Assembly: GCF_014692515.1 (NCBI RefSeq)
Contig: NZ_JACOIK010000001.1
Location: forward strand, 310,001-374,000
Length of the DNA: 64,000 nt
Origin: Sphingobacterium micropteri
GTDB lineage: Bacteria; Bacteroidota; Bacteroidia; Sphingobacteriales; Sphingobacteriaceae
Direction of reading: 5' to 3'
Numbering within the stretch: position 1 is the first letter of the stretch; every line of letters begins with the position of its first letter. The notes under the pieces were generated by a model. It was not told the DNA's origin, did no database searches, and was given only the letters and a program-made list of their open reading frames with translations. Shown here in pieces: positions 1-9,351 of the stretch. Made by a program: the position numbers and the translations under genes.

Positions 1-1
1 A

Positions 2-18
2 TAGCCCGATGTGGGCTA
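2..18. terminator. Small hairpin at window edge
   Basis: TAGCCC and GGGCTA form a 6-bp stem around a 5-base loop. A second weak hairpin (GGAAAA/TTTTCC) lies at about 31-48. Both are downstream of the minus-strand lipoprotein gene ending at 70, so they may end its transcript. No clear U-tract is visible, so this is tentative. Confidence 0.3.
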
Positions 19-69
19 AAGATGTATAATGGAAAAATAGGATTTTCCGCAAGGTAAAATGGTTAATTG

Positions 70-546
70 TTAATCGTCGCAACCCAAGGGTGTGTACAGC
101 AACGTATAATCTGCACGCTCGTCAGTTTCCTGTACACCGGTACTGGTATTAACCTTTAGTGGTTTTTGAGCCAATTGATCGGGTGCGAACTTGAACGCTA
201 CCGCCATAGAATCATTCATCCCTTCTTGCATATAACGCCATACCGCCGTGATCTCATCTCCGGTAATAGTCCCTACTAACACGCCTTTGCGGCGGTCTTT
301 TTCTTTTGGTATCCAATTCATCTCGCCTTCGACCTTATCAGCATTTATAATTAGCTTTACGGTGGTTGTATCCTGTTGGTCAGCACCTTCGGTTCGGATA
401 AAACAGTAGGATTTTTGCACCGTTCCGTTGTGTACCGTTGCATTGACGGTATCGTCATCAATCCATTCTGACTCCTCGTTGTTGCTATTTCCGCTACCCG
501 TGCATGAAGCTAACGCGATAGCAAATATTAAGAGATATTTCATCAA
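70..546 (-). CDS. Small secreted lipoprotein, function unknown
   Basis: Predicted 158-aa lipoprotein. The N-terminus (start at 546, or the adjacent Met at 543) is a short hydrophobic signal ending in a lipobox-like ALASC, with the lipidated Cys at about residue 15. An acidic Ser/Asn/Glu linker typical of Bacteroidota surface lipoproteins follows. The mature part is beta-rich and has no motif I can name. It is divergent from the lipoprotein at 674. The 97-aa lipoprotein at 63,524-63,817 starts with a similar MKYLL signal, but the mature parts do not obviously match. Confidence 0.75.
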   Translation of the reverse strand: MMKYLLIFAIALASCTGSGNSNNEESEWIDDDTVNATVHNGTVQKSYCFIRTEGADQQDTTTVKLIINADKVEGEMNWIPKEKDRRKGVLVGTITGDEITAVWRYMQEGMNDSMAVAFKFAPDQLAQKPLKVNTSTGVQETDERADYTLLYTPLGCDD

Positions 547-673
547 TATATAGATTTTGTTTTATAATACTTTACAATAGTAGTGCCGCAATTTAAAAAC
601 CCTTGTTTTCGTGGATTGAATGCGTTCGAATTCCATAGTAACTTTGAAGTAGAGATTTAAAGGTTTAGAAAAG

Positions 674-1279
674 ATGAAAAAAATAATGTTGTTTATGGTA
701 TCTATTCTACTTTTAGGATGTACCAAAGAAGATAATCCAGCTCGGGAAAACGAAGATTTTAATAGCCTCTATGGTGGCATACCCTATAAAGGAACGGTTC
801 AAGGACGTATTTCGTTGGATGAAGGCAATGCACTTGATCTCTCCGGAGACGGGAGTATTGCCCTTATCGAAGCAACAAGTGATTCTGTTTCTATCGTTTT
901 TCTGTCGGATATCGACGACTTGGGTGAGATCAATATCAAGATACGCGGAGAATTCAATAGCAAATCCTTCCATATGGGAAAAGAAAGTTCCGGTATCTAT
1001 TTTAGGGTTGTTGATCAGATTATAAATGGAAAATTCACTTCCGAAACACAAGATATGGTGTTTGAAGGGAAATTGGAGAAGGAAAGTGGGCAAATGGAAA
1101 TGGTGGCCATATTCAAAGAGGAAACCGAGAGCTTTCCCGAGGGAACAAGGTTAGAACTTAATTTTGATACCAGTCGTAAGATCACGGAAAATGACGACGA
1201 TGGACCTGGCTGTCAGATGCGCATGGTTCCCATATGGGATCCTAACGGTATGACTATGGGTATGGTTCCCGATTGTTAG
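674..1279 (+). CDS. Lipoprotein, function unknown
   Basis: Predicted 201-aa lipoprotein. A hydrophobic signal (MKKIMLFMVSILLLGC) ends in a lipobox with Cys at residue 16, then an Asp/Glu-rich tether. The body is predicted beta-rich and the C-terminus is Met/Pro-rich with two Cys. No family recognised. It sits about 50 bp upstream of the sensor kinase gene on the same strand, so it may be co-transcribed with the two-component pair and be an output or sensory accessory. That link is inference from position only. Confidence 0.75.
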   Translation: MKKIMLFMVSILLLGCTKEDNPARENEDFNSLYGGIPYKGTVQGRISLDEGNALDLSGDGSIALIEATSDSVSIVFLSDIDDLGEINIKIRGEFNSKSFHMGKESSGIYFRVVDQIINGKFTSETQDMVFEGKLEKESGQMEMVAIFKEETESFPEGTRLELNFDTSRKITENDDDGPGCQMRMVPIWDPNGMTMGMVPDC

Positions 1280-1328
1280 TTTGGGTATTTATCCGTAATT
1301 TCAAAAATAATCAGTGATTACATTTCAC

Positions 1329-3359
1329 ATGACGCAGAAACTCGGATTGCTTATTTTGTATTGGTTGTTTATAATAACATCTGGATTTAGTCAGTCGAAA
1401 GATGAACTAAAATACTACAACGATAGTGTGTACCGGCAACTTCAGCAAATACAAGACCACGAAACAAAGGCACAGGCTTTATTCGATCTGAGTTTTTTTT
1501 GGTCAGACTACGATACAACGAAGGCGTTTTCGTATATACGCGAAGCGGAGAATGTGTTAGGAGGAATCGGTAATTCCACGTATTATCGGGGATTGAAAAG
1601 CTTTTACCGTGCCGCAGTCTATTTTGAGACCGATCCTGCCAAAGCCAAACAAAAATACATGGAGGCAGAAAGCAGTTTGAAAGATGTTGGTGCAGAAAAA
1701 CGTCTGGAGGCGTCACGTTACCGTGCAAGGTTATGGGGGAGCTATGGTGCTTTATCGCAACGTGAAGGTAAAGCACACGAATATGTAGAAATTCTAATAG
1801 AAAAAGTCATTCCCTTAGCCAAGAGTATCGGAGATTCATCCTTATTAGGGAATAATTATCAGAATGTCGCCATGAATTTAATGAATTTAGGCGATTATGA
1901 GAAAGCAGATGAGTATTATAACAAAGCGCTGCAGTTACTTAAAGGGAAGAATGAGGCCTTAGAGGAGCGTTTTACACTATTTATCAATGCAGCACGCAAT
2001 GCTTTGCTGCACAAAAATTATCGTAAGTCGGGTGAATTTATAGACAGTGCAGCGGTTTTGGCTGTTCAGATTCCGAATTCATCCTATATTCCTATGTATC
2101 ATGCTGTTTCGGGAAGTCATTGGGCGGCAGTCAAAAATTATAAAAAAGCAGATGCACATTTTGAAAATGGCCTCTCCGCAGCAAAGACGCGGAACAATGA
2201 GGATATGGTAGCCACCCTACTTTTTGATCAATTTACGGCCTATCAGATGAACAACCAATATGCCGCAGCAAGGGAAAAATTATTAGAAGTATTGCCTTAT
2301 GTACAGCAGCAATCTTCTTTGCGAAACAAGCAGATGGTATATTACAATCTCGCTAATACCGTAGCGAAATTAAACCAATACCAAGAGGCTGTGAAATGGT
2401 ACGAAGCATATAAAAATGTATCAGATACCCTTTTTTCTGATCAAAATCAAGCCCACATAGAGGAATTAGAAAAAAAATACGAGACAGCAGAAAAGGAGAA
2501 AGCGTTTCTCCAGATAAAAACAGAAAATCAAAAACAGCAGCTTTCCCTGCAAAATACCCGGATGCTGGCCGGCGTTCTGTTGTTAACCAGTATTATATTG
2601 GCCGCAGTTAGTTATAGTTGGTATAATGCCTTGAAGAACAAAAAGAAATTAGCGGCACACAAAGAAATGCTGTTTCAGGAAGAACTTAAAAATCATCGAC
2701 AGCAAGAAAAACTGAATTTGTATCATGCTATGCTGCAAGGACAGGAACGCGAACGTAGTCGAATAGCTAGAGATCTGCACGATGGCTTGGGTGGAATGTT
2801 GGCAAGTGTTAAATTGAAATTATCCGCAGTTGCCACCAATGTTGATAAACAAGAGATTAATAAGGAATCCCATATGGAATTATATACCATTATCAATCAA
2901 TTAGACCATTCGGTCAATGAACTGCGTCGGGTAGCACGTAATATGATGCCCGAGTCTTTATTGTACATGGGGCTGGAAGCGGCTTTGAAGGATCTATGTA
3001 ATGCCATGAGCAATACTGAACTAAAGGTAGATTTCCAGACGTCAAACTTGAATGACAATTATCCTCAACCTTTTCAAATCGCGGTGTATCGTATTGTGCA
3101 GGAACTATTAACCAATGCCGTAAAACACAGCGGAGCTTCGCAGGTTTGGGTGCAATGTAGTGAAGAAGATGGGAAGTTTTTCATTTCTGTGGAGGACAAC
3201 GGCCGCGGATTTGATGCCAAGAATGATCTATTTGAAAAAGAAGGAATAGGAATTTCTAATATCCGCAACCGTGTAGAAATATTAAATGGGCAGTTTGATA
3301 TCGATGCAACATTAGGTCGGGGAGCATCGTTTCATATTCAACTTGATATATATGGATAA
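1329..3359 (+). CDS. TPR-containing NarL-type sensor histidine kinase
   Basis: Membrane sensor kinase of about 676 aa. A signal/TM segment is followed by TPR-like helical repeats (about residues 30-390), one TM helix (about 412-435), a coiled linker, a HisKA_3 dimerisation domain with phospho-acceptor His about 484 in RIARDLHDGLGG, and a C-terminal HATPase with N-box (QELLTNAVKHS) and G-box (DNGRGF, GIGISNI). The frame could open at a GTG at 1314, but the ATG at 1329 leads straight into the hydrophobic signal and is preferred. Its stop overlaps the response regulator start by 8 nt, so the two are translationally coupled partners. The ligand is unknown. Confidence 0.9.
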   Translation: MTQKLGLLILYWLFIITSGFSQSKDELKYYNDSVYRQLQQIQDHETKAQALFDLSFFWSDYDTTKAFSYIREAENVLGGIGNSTYYRGLKSFYRAAVYFETDPAKAKQKYMEAESSLKDVGAEKRLEASRYRARLWGSYGALSQREGKAHEYVEILIEKVIPLAKSIGDSSLLGNNYQNVAMNLMNLGDYEKADEYYNKALQLLKGKNEALEERFTLFINAARNALLHKNYRKSGEFIDSAAVLAVQIPNSSYIPMYHAVSGSHWAAVKNYKKADAHFENGLSAAKTRNNEDMVATLLFDQFTAYQMNNQYAAAREKLLEVLPYVQQQSSLRNKQMVYYNLANTVAKLNQYQEAVKWYEAYKNVSDTLFSDQNQAHIEELEKKYETAEKEKAFLQIKTENQKQQLSLQNTRMLAGVLLLTSIILAAVSYSWYNALKNKKKLAAHKEMLFQEELKNHRQQEKLNLYHAMLQGQERERSRIARDLHDGLGGMLASVKLKLSAVATNVDKQEINKESHMELYTIINQLDHSVNELRRVARNMMPESLLYMGLEAALKDLCNAMSNTELKVDFQTSNLNDNYPQPFQIAVYRIVQELLTNAVKHSGASQVWVQCSEEDGKFFISVEDNGRGFDAKNDLFEKEGIGISNIRNRVEILNGQFDIDATLGRGASFHIQLDIYG

Positions 3360-3972
3360 TGTTATCTCCGTCATCATTATTGACGACCATCCGTTGGTAT
3401 TAAATGGGTTTGAGTTTATTTTAAATCGGAATGCCAATATCTTACTCAAAAAAACGTTTACCCGCGCGAAGGATGCGTTGGACTTTTTGGAGACCGAGCA
3501 GATAGATGTCGTGCTGATGGATATTAATATGCCCGATATGAATGGGATCGACGCGACTGAAATTATACGAAAGTCATACCCCGACACACGGATAATCGCC
3601 ATTAGCAATCTAAACGAAGGAAGTATCGCTTCGCGCATGATGCAAGCTGGCGCGGCCGGCTACCTTCTTAAGAATGTATCTGCAGAAGAACTGATAGAAG
3701 CTATACAAGCCGTATATGAAGGAGAGCAGGTGTTGAGCAAAGAGATGAACGATGTATTGTCTGATAAACGGGATACTGTACCTAAAATCACAGAAAGAGA
3801 ACGGGAAGTACTTGCTTTGATGGCCAAAGGATATACCACACCAAAGATTGGCGAACTCATGTTTATCAGTCCGCTGACGGTCGAAAGTCACCGACGGAAT
3901 CTCTTGCAGAAGTTTCGTGTGAGCAATTCGGTATCGTTGATTCATAAAGCTACCGAGATGAAGTTTATTTAA
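3352..3972 (+). CDS. LuxR/NarL-family response regulator
   Basis: About 206-aa response regulator. The receiver domain has the acidic pair (IDDHP), phospho-acceptor Asp in VVLMDINMPDMNG and conserved Lys in LLKNVS. The C-terminal GerE helix-turn-helix carries ITEREREVLALMAKGYTTPKIG and SPLTVESHRRNLLQKF. The ATG at 3352 overlaps the end of the kinase gene and is preferred to a TTG at 3343. It is the cognate regulator of the upstream TPR kinase. Targets are not visible; the adjacent lipoprotein and ECF cluster are possible candidates. Confidence 0.93.
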   Translation: MDNVISVIIIDDHPLVLNGFEFILNRNANILLKKTFTRAKDALDFLETEQIDVVLMDINMPDMNGIDATEIIRKSYPDTRIIAISNLNEGSIASRMMQAGAAGYLLKNVSAEELIEAIQAVYEGEQVLSKEMNDVLSDKRDTVPKITEREREVLALMAKGYTTPKIGELMFISPLTVESHRRNLLQKFRVSNSVSLIHKATEMKFI

Positions 3973-4052
3973 TTTTAAAAAGATCATATTGGTAGATGTT
4001 TATTATTTGGATTAGTTCTAAATAAAATGTAGGTTTGTCGTCGATTTATGTT

Positions 4053-4616
4053 ATGGAGAATACGAACAACATAGACTGCGACAAAAGCAATATACTGAAT
4101 GAATCTACTTTTAAGGCATTATACGATGCCCATTGGCTCCGGTTATTCCGTTATGCGCTTTCTCATACGAAAGATCAGGCAGTTGCCGAAGAAATTGTTC
4201 AACAGATTTTTGAAAGCCTTTGGAGTAGACGGTCTGCCCTCCAAATAGATCATTGCACCATATCAAATTTTCTGACGCGCGCAGTCAAACTTAAAATCTT
4301 TGATCACCACCGTCATCTTGCTATACAGAGGCAGGCACAACCTATCCTTCTGAAGACGGCAGAACAATCGGCCAATACGACCGAAGACACCTGTCAGTTC
4401 AATGAATTATCAACACAAGTCTCCATATTGGTCAGCCAATTACCAGAACGTTGTCGAGAGGTGTATCGTCTTAATATTGAGGAAGGGATGACTTATAAAG
4501 CAGTGGCATTGCGCATGGGGATATCGCCTCATACCGTTAAAGAACACTTGGCGCGAGCACGGCACTATATTCGGGAAAATTTGCAACGAAATTATAACGA
4601 TCCCATACTTTTTTAA
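4053..4616 (+). CDS. ECF RNA polymerase sigma-70 factor (FecI-like)
   Basis: About 187-aa ECF sigma factor. Sigma region 2 lies near FKALYDAHWLRLFRYALSHT and EEIVQQIFESLW, and region 4 near LPERCREVYRLNIEEGMTYK with the recognition helix SPHTVKEHLARARHYI. The ATG at 4053 is preferred over an in-frame TTG at 4035. It is followed by a FecR anti-sigma, an STN-domain TonB receptor and a PepSY protein, the standard Bacteroidota order for cell-surface signalling. It should direct transcription of the receptor when FecR releases it. Confidence 0.92.
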   Translation: MENTNNIDCDKSNILNESTFKALYDAHWLRLFRYALSHTKDQAVAEEIVQQIFESLWSRRSALQIDHCTISNFLTRAVKLKIFDHHRHLAIQRQAQPILLKTAEQSANTTEDTCQFNELSTQVSILVSQLPERCREVYRLNIEEGMTYKAVALRMGISPHTVKEHLARARHYIRENLQRNYNDPILF

Positions 4617-4679
4617 TTTTTTATCCCCCCATCTGTGATCCTGAAACGAATACCTTATTAAAAGGATGATAAGCACAGG

Positions 4680-5642
4680 ATGAAAGTAACACCGGCTCTA
4701 TTACAAAAATTTCATCGGGGGCACTGTAGTCCAGACGAGGAAGAAGCGGTACGAAAATGGCTCGACGCCGACGATATTTCCGAAGATGCGCTAACTGAAC
4801 CTACTGATCAAGAACTTCGCATCGGTGAGGAACTATGGCAGCGACTATATGCAAACCAGTTGGATAGCTCGACGGAAACTCCATACGATCTAGGTGTTGC
4901 TCCCAGGAAACGTAAACCACGTAAATGGCTGGTTTATTCCATGGGAGCGGCAGCTTCGCTCATGCTATGTGTGCTTCTTGTAATTTGGAATAATTGGCAC
5001 GGTGTTGCCAACCAAAAAACAGTGATTGTCCCCTATGCGAATAAGGGAGAATTAATACTCCCTGACGGCACTGTTGTCTACCTCAATGCCGGGAGCAAGT
5101 TAGACTATCCGGAGCAGTTTAACCAGAAAGAAAGGATGGTGAAATTGAGTGGAGAGGCTTTTTTTGAGGTCGCCCGTGATACCCTACGTCCTTTTCGTAT
5201 CGTTACGGATGGCACGGTGGTCGAAGTGTTAGGCACTGCATTTAATCTTACTGCTTATCCGGGGGAGCAACAGCGGTTAGAAGTTGTGCGTGGGGCGGTG
5301 CGCTTTAAATCGGCGTCCAGTGAAAAGCAGTTGGTGGTTAAAGCCGGCCAAAGTGCTTCCCGTGATGAGCACCGTGAGATACGATACGGTTCACCTGTGG
5401 AAACAAAATCGCCGCTATGGAGGGATGATGCTCTTATATTTAAGAATAGTACCTTGAAAGAGGTCGCTCATGTGTTGGAACGGCTATATGATGTGAAAAT
5501 CATATTTAATAAACAAATGTTCGAAGAGTTACGCTTTACAGGAAAATTTGTGGCCGTACCGCTAAAAACAGTCCTTGAAGATATAAGTTATGTTCTAAAA
5601 ATAAAATACAGTGCAGAAGATAAAGAAATACATTTTTACTAA
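4680..5642 (+). CDS. FecR-type anti-sigma factor
   Basis: 320-aa single-pass inner-membrane protein. A short cytoplasmic N-terminus (about 1-80) should bind the ECF sigma factor. The TM helix is at about 85-107. The periplasmic FecR domain carries GELILPDGTVVYLNAGSKL and LSGEAFFEVARD, and the DUF4974 C-terminus (about 250-320) is similar to secretin/TonB short N-terminal folds. It relays the occupancy of the downstream STN receptor to the sigma factor. It starts 63 bp after the sigma gene, consistent with one operon. Confidence 0.92.
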   Translation: MKVTPALLQKFHRGHCSPDEEEAVRKWLDADDISEDALTEPTDQELRIGEELWQRLYANQLDSSTETPYDLGVAPRKRKPRKWLVYSMGAAASLMLCVLLVIWNNWHGVANQKTVIVPYANKGELILPDGTVVYLNAGSKLDYPEQFNQKERMVKLSGEAFFEVARDTLRPFRIVTDGTVVEVLGTAFNLTAYPGEQQRLEVVRGAVRFKSASSEKQLVVKAGQSASRDEHREIRYGSPVETKSPLWRDDALIFKNSTLKEVAHVLERLYDVKIIFNKQMFEELRFTGKFVAVPLKTVLEDISYVLKIKYSAEDKEIHFY

Positions 5643-5695
5643 AAAGATAATCAACAATGAACGATACGACTTAAGGAATACTTTAAAGATAAAAA

Positions 5696-5733
5696 AAGAC
5701 CGAATGCCTGTCTGCAAACCCGACATTCGGCCC
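5696..5733. promoter_or_regulatory. Hairpin between anti-sigma and receptor genes
   Basis: CCGAATG (about 5700) and CATTCGG (about 5724) form a 7-bp stem round a 17-base loop in the 132-bp gap between fecR-like and receptor genes. An A-run precedes it on the plus strand, which would be a U-run on the minus strand. It could partly terminate or stabilise the polycistronic message, giving higher receptor expression than sigma/anti-sigma. Role inferred. Confidence 0.35.
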
Positions 5734-5774
5734 TTGGAAAATTACATCAATAGCATAGAAACTATCAATATAAT

Positions 5775-8186
5775 ATGTACAAAAATATGAAAAAGGTACC
5801 ACTAAATCACTTGGGTACACAAAAAACAGGTCTCTTCTTACTCCATTTATTGCTCATCTTGATTTTGCCTAAATTATCTTTGGCGCAACAAGATCCGTTG
5901 GAAAGAACCATTACCATACATGCATCTGAAATTACGTTAGAGACGGCATTGGACCGTATCGCTAAATTGGCAAACTGTTCATTTTCCTACAATAATGCCG
6001 CTATAGAAACACAAAGGAAAGTAAGTCTGTCTTTCGAAAACAAAACTGTAAATAGCATTTTAGATCACATTGTTCCTTCCGCCACAGCCTCGTGGCGCTC
6101 ACGTGGCAATCAAATTTCTATTCGATTTGTGACAGAAGATATTGCTGTTAACTCCATGAAAAATGAAGAGATTAGAGAGGTTTTAGTGACGGCCAGCCGC
6201 ATGCCGGAGAGTATCGATGAGGTGCCGTCTTCGGTAACGATATTAGGTAAAGAACAGATTGAACAGCAGGTCAGCATTAACCCCTCAATCAGTGAAATTC
6301 TGGCATTTACCGTACCCGGCTTAGGCCCTTCAACCAATAAAGCAACAAACTCCGGGCAGACACTGCGCGGGCGCAGCGTATTGGTATTGATAGATGGCAT
6401 ACCGCAGTCGACTCCACTCATGAACGGAAACCGGGATATCCGTTCGCTCGATCCAGCCATTATCGAACGTGTGGAAGTTATCAAAGGAGCGACGTCTATT
6501 TACGGAAACGGTTCGGGAGGAGGTATCATAAACTATATTACTAGAAAGCCTGATGCGACTAAACGTATTGCCGGACAAACATTCGTAGGATTAAATGGCC
6601 ATCCTGGTTCGCTAGATAATTCCATTGGATATAGACTGTCCCAGTCTTTCAGTGGTACGATTGATAGATTCTCTTATGTGGCGAGCGCTACCTATAATTA
6701 TACTGGTTTGTTGAAAGACGCTGAGGGGAATATACTAGGGCAGGAAGACGGTCTGGGACAATCGTACGCGCTGAATACCTTCGCAAAGGCTACTTACCAA
6801 TTTAATAACCACAGCGATCTTACCGTTGCTTATAGTTTTTTCAGAAGTCTGCAAAACAGTGATTACATTGTAGAACCCGGTGTTTATGGTGAACATCCGG
6901 CAATTGGGGTAAAAGGCGAAGATCCGGGAGATCCAGCAGGAACACCGCAAAACCATAACGTTTTTGCCACCTATAAACTTCGTAATCTCCCTTTCGGGAG
7001 TGAGCTGGATCTCACGGGTTATTTCCATCGATTTCTATCGACCAACCGTTATGTTGCCAGATCAAATGGATGGTACGGTCCTGGTCAGACACAAATCAGC
7101 TCCAAAAAGAAAGGTCTTCGTCTGAACTTACTCACGCCTTTTGGCAGTGGACGTATAAAGGGAACTGTCGCGTACGGGATGGATCTCTTGGGGGATGACA
7201 CTTATCAGCCGCTATTGGATGGAAGAGTGTACATACCCCATATGGACATGACTAATATAGCGCCATATGCCCAGCTTAAAATTGATATGCTTGATCACCT
7301 GATATTCAAAGGAGGTATCCGTTATGAGAATGCGCGGGTAGATGTGAAAGATTACCAAACACTTCCTAAAGATGCAGATGGTGGTGGCGTAGTAGCTGTC
7401 AAAGGGGGGCAGATCAATTATAAAAGTGCGATGTTTAATGCAGGTTTACGCTATAATAAATACGAATATTTTAATCCGTTTGTAAGTTTTTCCCAAGCCT
7501 TTGGTCTTAACGAATTGGGACGTATACTACGATCTGCTGAAGTTGAAGATATGATAATGCTCCAAACCGACCCTATTATCACCAATAATTATGAAGCTGG
7601 TTTTAGCAGCCGTTTTTCGATCTTCAACTTAACGGCGGCCTATTACATCAGTACCTCTAAGCTGGGGGCTAACTTAGTCGCAAATGAAAGCGGTACAATG
7701 TTGCCTCAGCGTAATCCCGAGCGGGTACACGGCTATGAGTTGACACTTGATGCGCAGTTATTGAAAGTTTTTGGGATAGGTGCGACTTACGCGTATGTCG
7801 AGGGTAAGGCAGAAAAAGAAGACGGTACGAAAGAATATTTGGGATTCGCCCGTATTGCACCGCCAAAAGCTACTGCATACGCTCGATATAAAGCTACGGA
7901 TAAGCTGGATCTTCAGTTGTTTTGGGTTTACACCGGAAATCGCGACCGTTTTGACCCAAAGGAAGACGGCGAGTATAGAACCGGACAGGGTCCCGTCAAG
8001 TCGGTTAATATTTTTAACCTGAGCAGTTCCTATCGGATGAACAATGCCATGCGAATCGGACTAGGCGTAGAAAATATCTTTAATAAAGCTTACTATCCGT
8101 TCTATAGCCAATATAGCGTAGACAATATTCGCTACACAATGGGCAACGGTGCCCGCGCAAATCTTAACTTTACGTATACATATTAA
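5775..8186 (+). CDS. STN-domain TonB-dependent receptor (FecA-like siderophore receptor)
   Basis: 803-aa outer-membrane receptor. A signal peptide (about 1-38) is followed by an STN signalling domain (about 45-110; ITIHASEITLETALDRIA), a plug domain (about 140-255; EEIREVLVTASRMPESIDEVPS, VLVLIDGIP, IERVEVIKGATSIYGNGSGG) and a beta-barrel ending in an aromatic-terminated strand (NFTYTY). STN plus FecR plus ECF sigma indicates a transducing receptor. The PepSY partner and the lack of a SusD gene point to an iron chelate rather than a glycan. The exact siderophore cannot be read from sequence. A second in-frame ATG at 5787 is an alternative start. Confidence 0.93.
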   Translation: MYKNMKKVPLNHLGTQKTGLFLLHLLLILILPKLSLAQQDPLERTITIHASEITLETALDRIAKLANCSFSYNNAAIETQRKVSLSFENKTVNSILDHIVPSATASWRSRGNQISIRFVTEDIAVNSMKNEEIREVLVTASRMPESIDEVPSSVTILGKEQIEQQVSINPSISEILAFTVPGLGPSTNKATNSGQTLRGRSVLVLIDGIPQSTPLMNGNRDIRSLDPAIIERVEVIKGATSIYGNGSGGGIINYITRKPDATKRIAGQTFVGLNGHPGSLDNSIGYRLSQSFSGTIDRFSYVASATYNYTGLLKDAEGNILGQEDGLGQSYALNTFAKATYQFNNHSDLTVAYSFFRSLQNSDYIVEPGVYGEHPAIGVKGEDPGDPAGTPQNHNVFATYKLRNLPFGSELDLTGYFHRFLSTNRYVARSNGWYGPGQTQISSKKKGLRLNLLTPFGSGRIKGTVAYGMDLLGDDTYQPLLDGRVYIPHMDMTNIAPYAQLKIDMLDHLIFKGGIRYENARVDVKDYQTLPKDADGGGVVAVKGGQINYKSAMFNAGLRYNKYEYFNPFVSFSQAFGLNELGRILRSAEVEDMIMLQTDPIITNNYEAGFSSRFSIFNLTAAYYISTSKLGANLVANESGTMLPQRNPERVHGYELTLDAQLLKVFGIGATYAYVEGKAEKEDGTKEYLGFARIAPPKATAYARYKATDKLDLQLFWVYTGNRDRFDPKEDGEYRTGQGPVKSVNIFNLSSSYRMNNAMRIGLGVENIFNKAYYPFYSQYSVDNIRYTMGNGARANLNFTYTY

Positions 8187-9298
8187 TGCGCTTTCTAAAG
8201 AAGCTGAATGCATGGTTACATTTGTGGTTAGGCCTAATAACGGGCCTAATCACTTTTATCGTAAGTATAACAGGTTGTCTGTATGTATTCATTGACGAGA
8301 TAAGGGAGATAGCCTACCGTGATCGGCTTTACGTTCAAGTGGCGGACGTACCATACCAGCCGCTATCGATATTAATGGAGCAAGCCCAATCTGCTGTACC
8401 CGCTATACACGAAATTGTGCGGGCGGATATACAGCCCGCACCCGGGCGCACTTGGACGTTCCGTGCCGGAACGAAGTATAGGGTCTACGTAAATCCCTAC
8501 AATGCTGCGGTGGTATATGTCGAAGATCAAAACAAAGAATTTTTTCGCATTATGCTCGAACTGCATCGAAACCTGCTCTTGGGAAAGAAAATCGGACAGC
8601 CACTAGTCGCTTATTCGATCCTTATTTTTCTCTTACTTTGTTTGAGTGGACTCGTGCTCTGGTGGCCTAAAAAATGGAACCGAAAAAACTTGAAAAAATC
8701 TTTTACAGTCAAATGGAAAGCTTCTTTTAAAAGGTTGAATTACGACCTGCATAATGTTTGGGGATTTTATATGTTGATTCCGGGACTGGTATTAGCCATG
8801 ACCGGCTTGGTTTATTCTTTTTCTTGGTTTGACCAAGCTTTCACGTATGGTTTTAGTGGTGGGCAGCATCGAACATCCTGGGAAATCCCTAAGTCGGCGC
8901 CAGATGAAAGTTCTGATCAACGTACCATGGACAGTGCGTTTATCCAGGTGTTACAACGTTATCCCGATGCGGATATGATATCCATGCGCGTTCGCGAAAA
9001 GAAAGATGCACCTTACGATTTTCAGATTCGCATGCAAAAAAGCAGAACCTATCATTTTGAGTGGTCGTACTATGACAAGCAAACAGCAAAACTACTCTAT
9101 TCCTATGGCACAGATGACCTGAACACTGCTGATAAGATCCGTGCCATGAATTATGATTTGCATGTCGGTTCTTTTATGGGCTTAACGAGCAAAATTTTTG
9201 CTTTTCTATGTTCTATGGTTTGCGCCAGCCTTCCGTTGACCGGATTTTTAATCTGGTATAACAAAAAATGGGGAAAGAAGAAAAAGCGCTATTTTTAA
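8186..9298 (+). CDS. PepSY-associated TM-helix protein (iron-uptake reductase-like)
   Basis: 370-aa inner-membrane protein of the PepSY_TM family. TM helices lie at about 13-37, 140-162, 192-215 and 335-357, with conserved His in HLWLGLITG, LELHRNLL, YDLHNVWGFY and NYDLHVGSFMG that probably coordinate haem. Proteins of this family are thought to reduce ferric siderophores in the periplasm. The start codon shares one base with the receptor stop (TAATG), indicating translational coupling. Its C-terminus is strongly basic (KKKWGKKKKRYF-like), consistent with a cytoplasmic tail. Confidence 0.9.
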   Translation: MRFLKKLNAWLHLWLGLITGLITFIVSITGCLYVFIDEIREIAYRDRLYVQVADVPYQPLSILMEQAQSAVPAIHEIVRADIQPAPGRTWTFRAGTKYRVYVNPYNAAVVYVEDQNKEFFRIMLELHRNLLLGKKIGQPLVAYSILIFLLLCLSGLVLWWPKKWNRKNLKKSFTVKWKASFKRLNYDLHNVWGFYMLIPGLVLAMTGLVYSFSWFDQAFTYGFSGGQHRTSWEIPKSAPDESSDQRTMDSAFIQVLQRYPDADMISMRVREKKDAPYDFQIRMQKSRTYHFEWSYYDKQTAKLLYSYGTDDLNTADKIRAMNYDLHVGSFMGLTSKIFAFLCSMVCASLPLTGFLIWYNKKWGKKKKRYF

Positions 9299-9351
9299 TA
9301 TTCTTACTTTTTTCAGACGCGATAAAGGTTATTATATCGTAAATTTAACTT

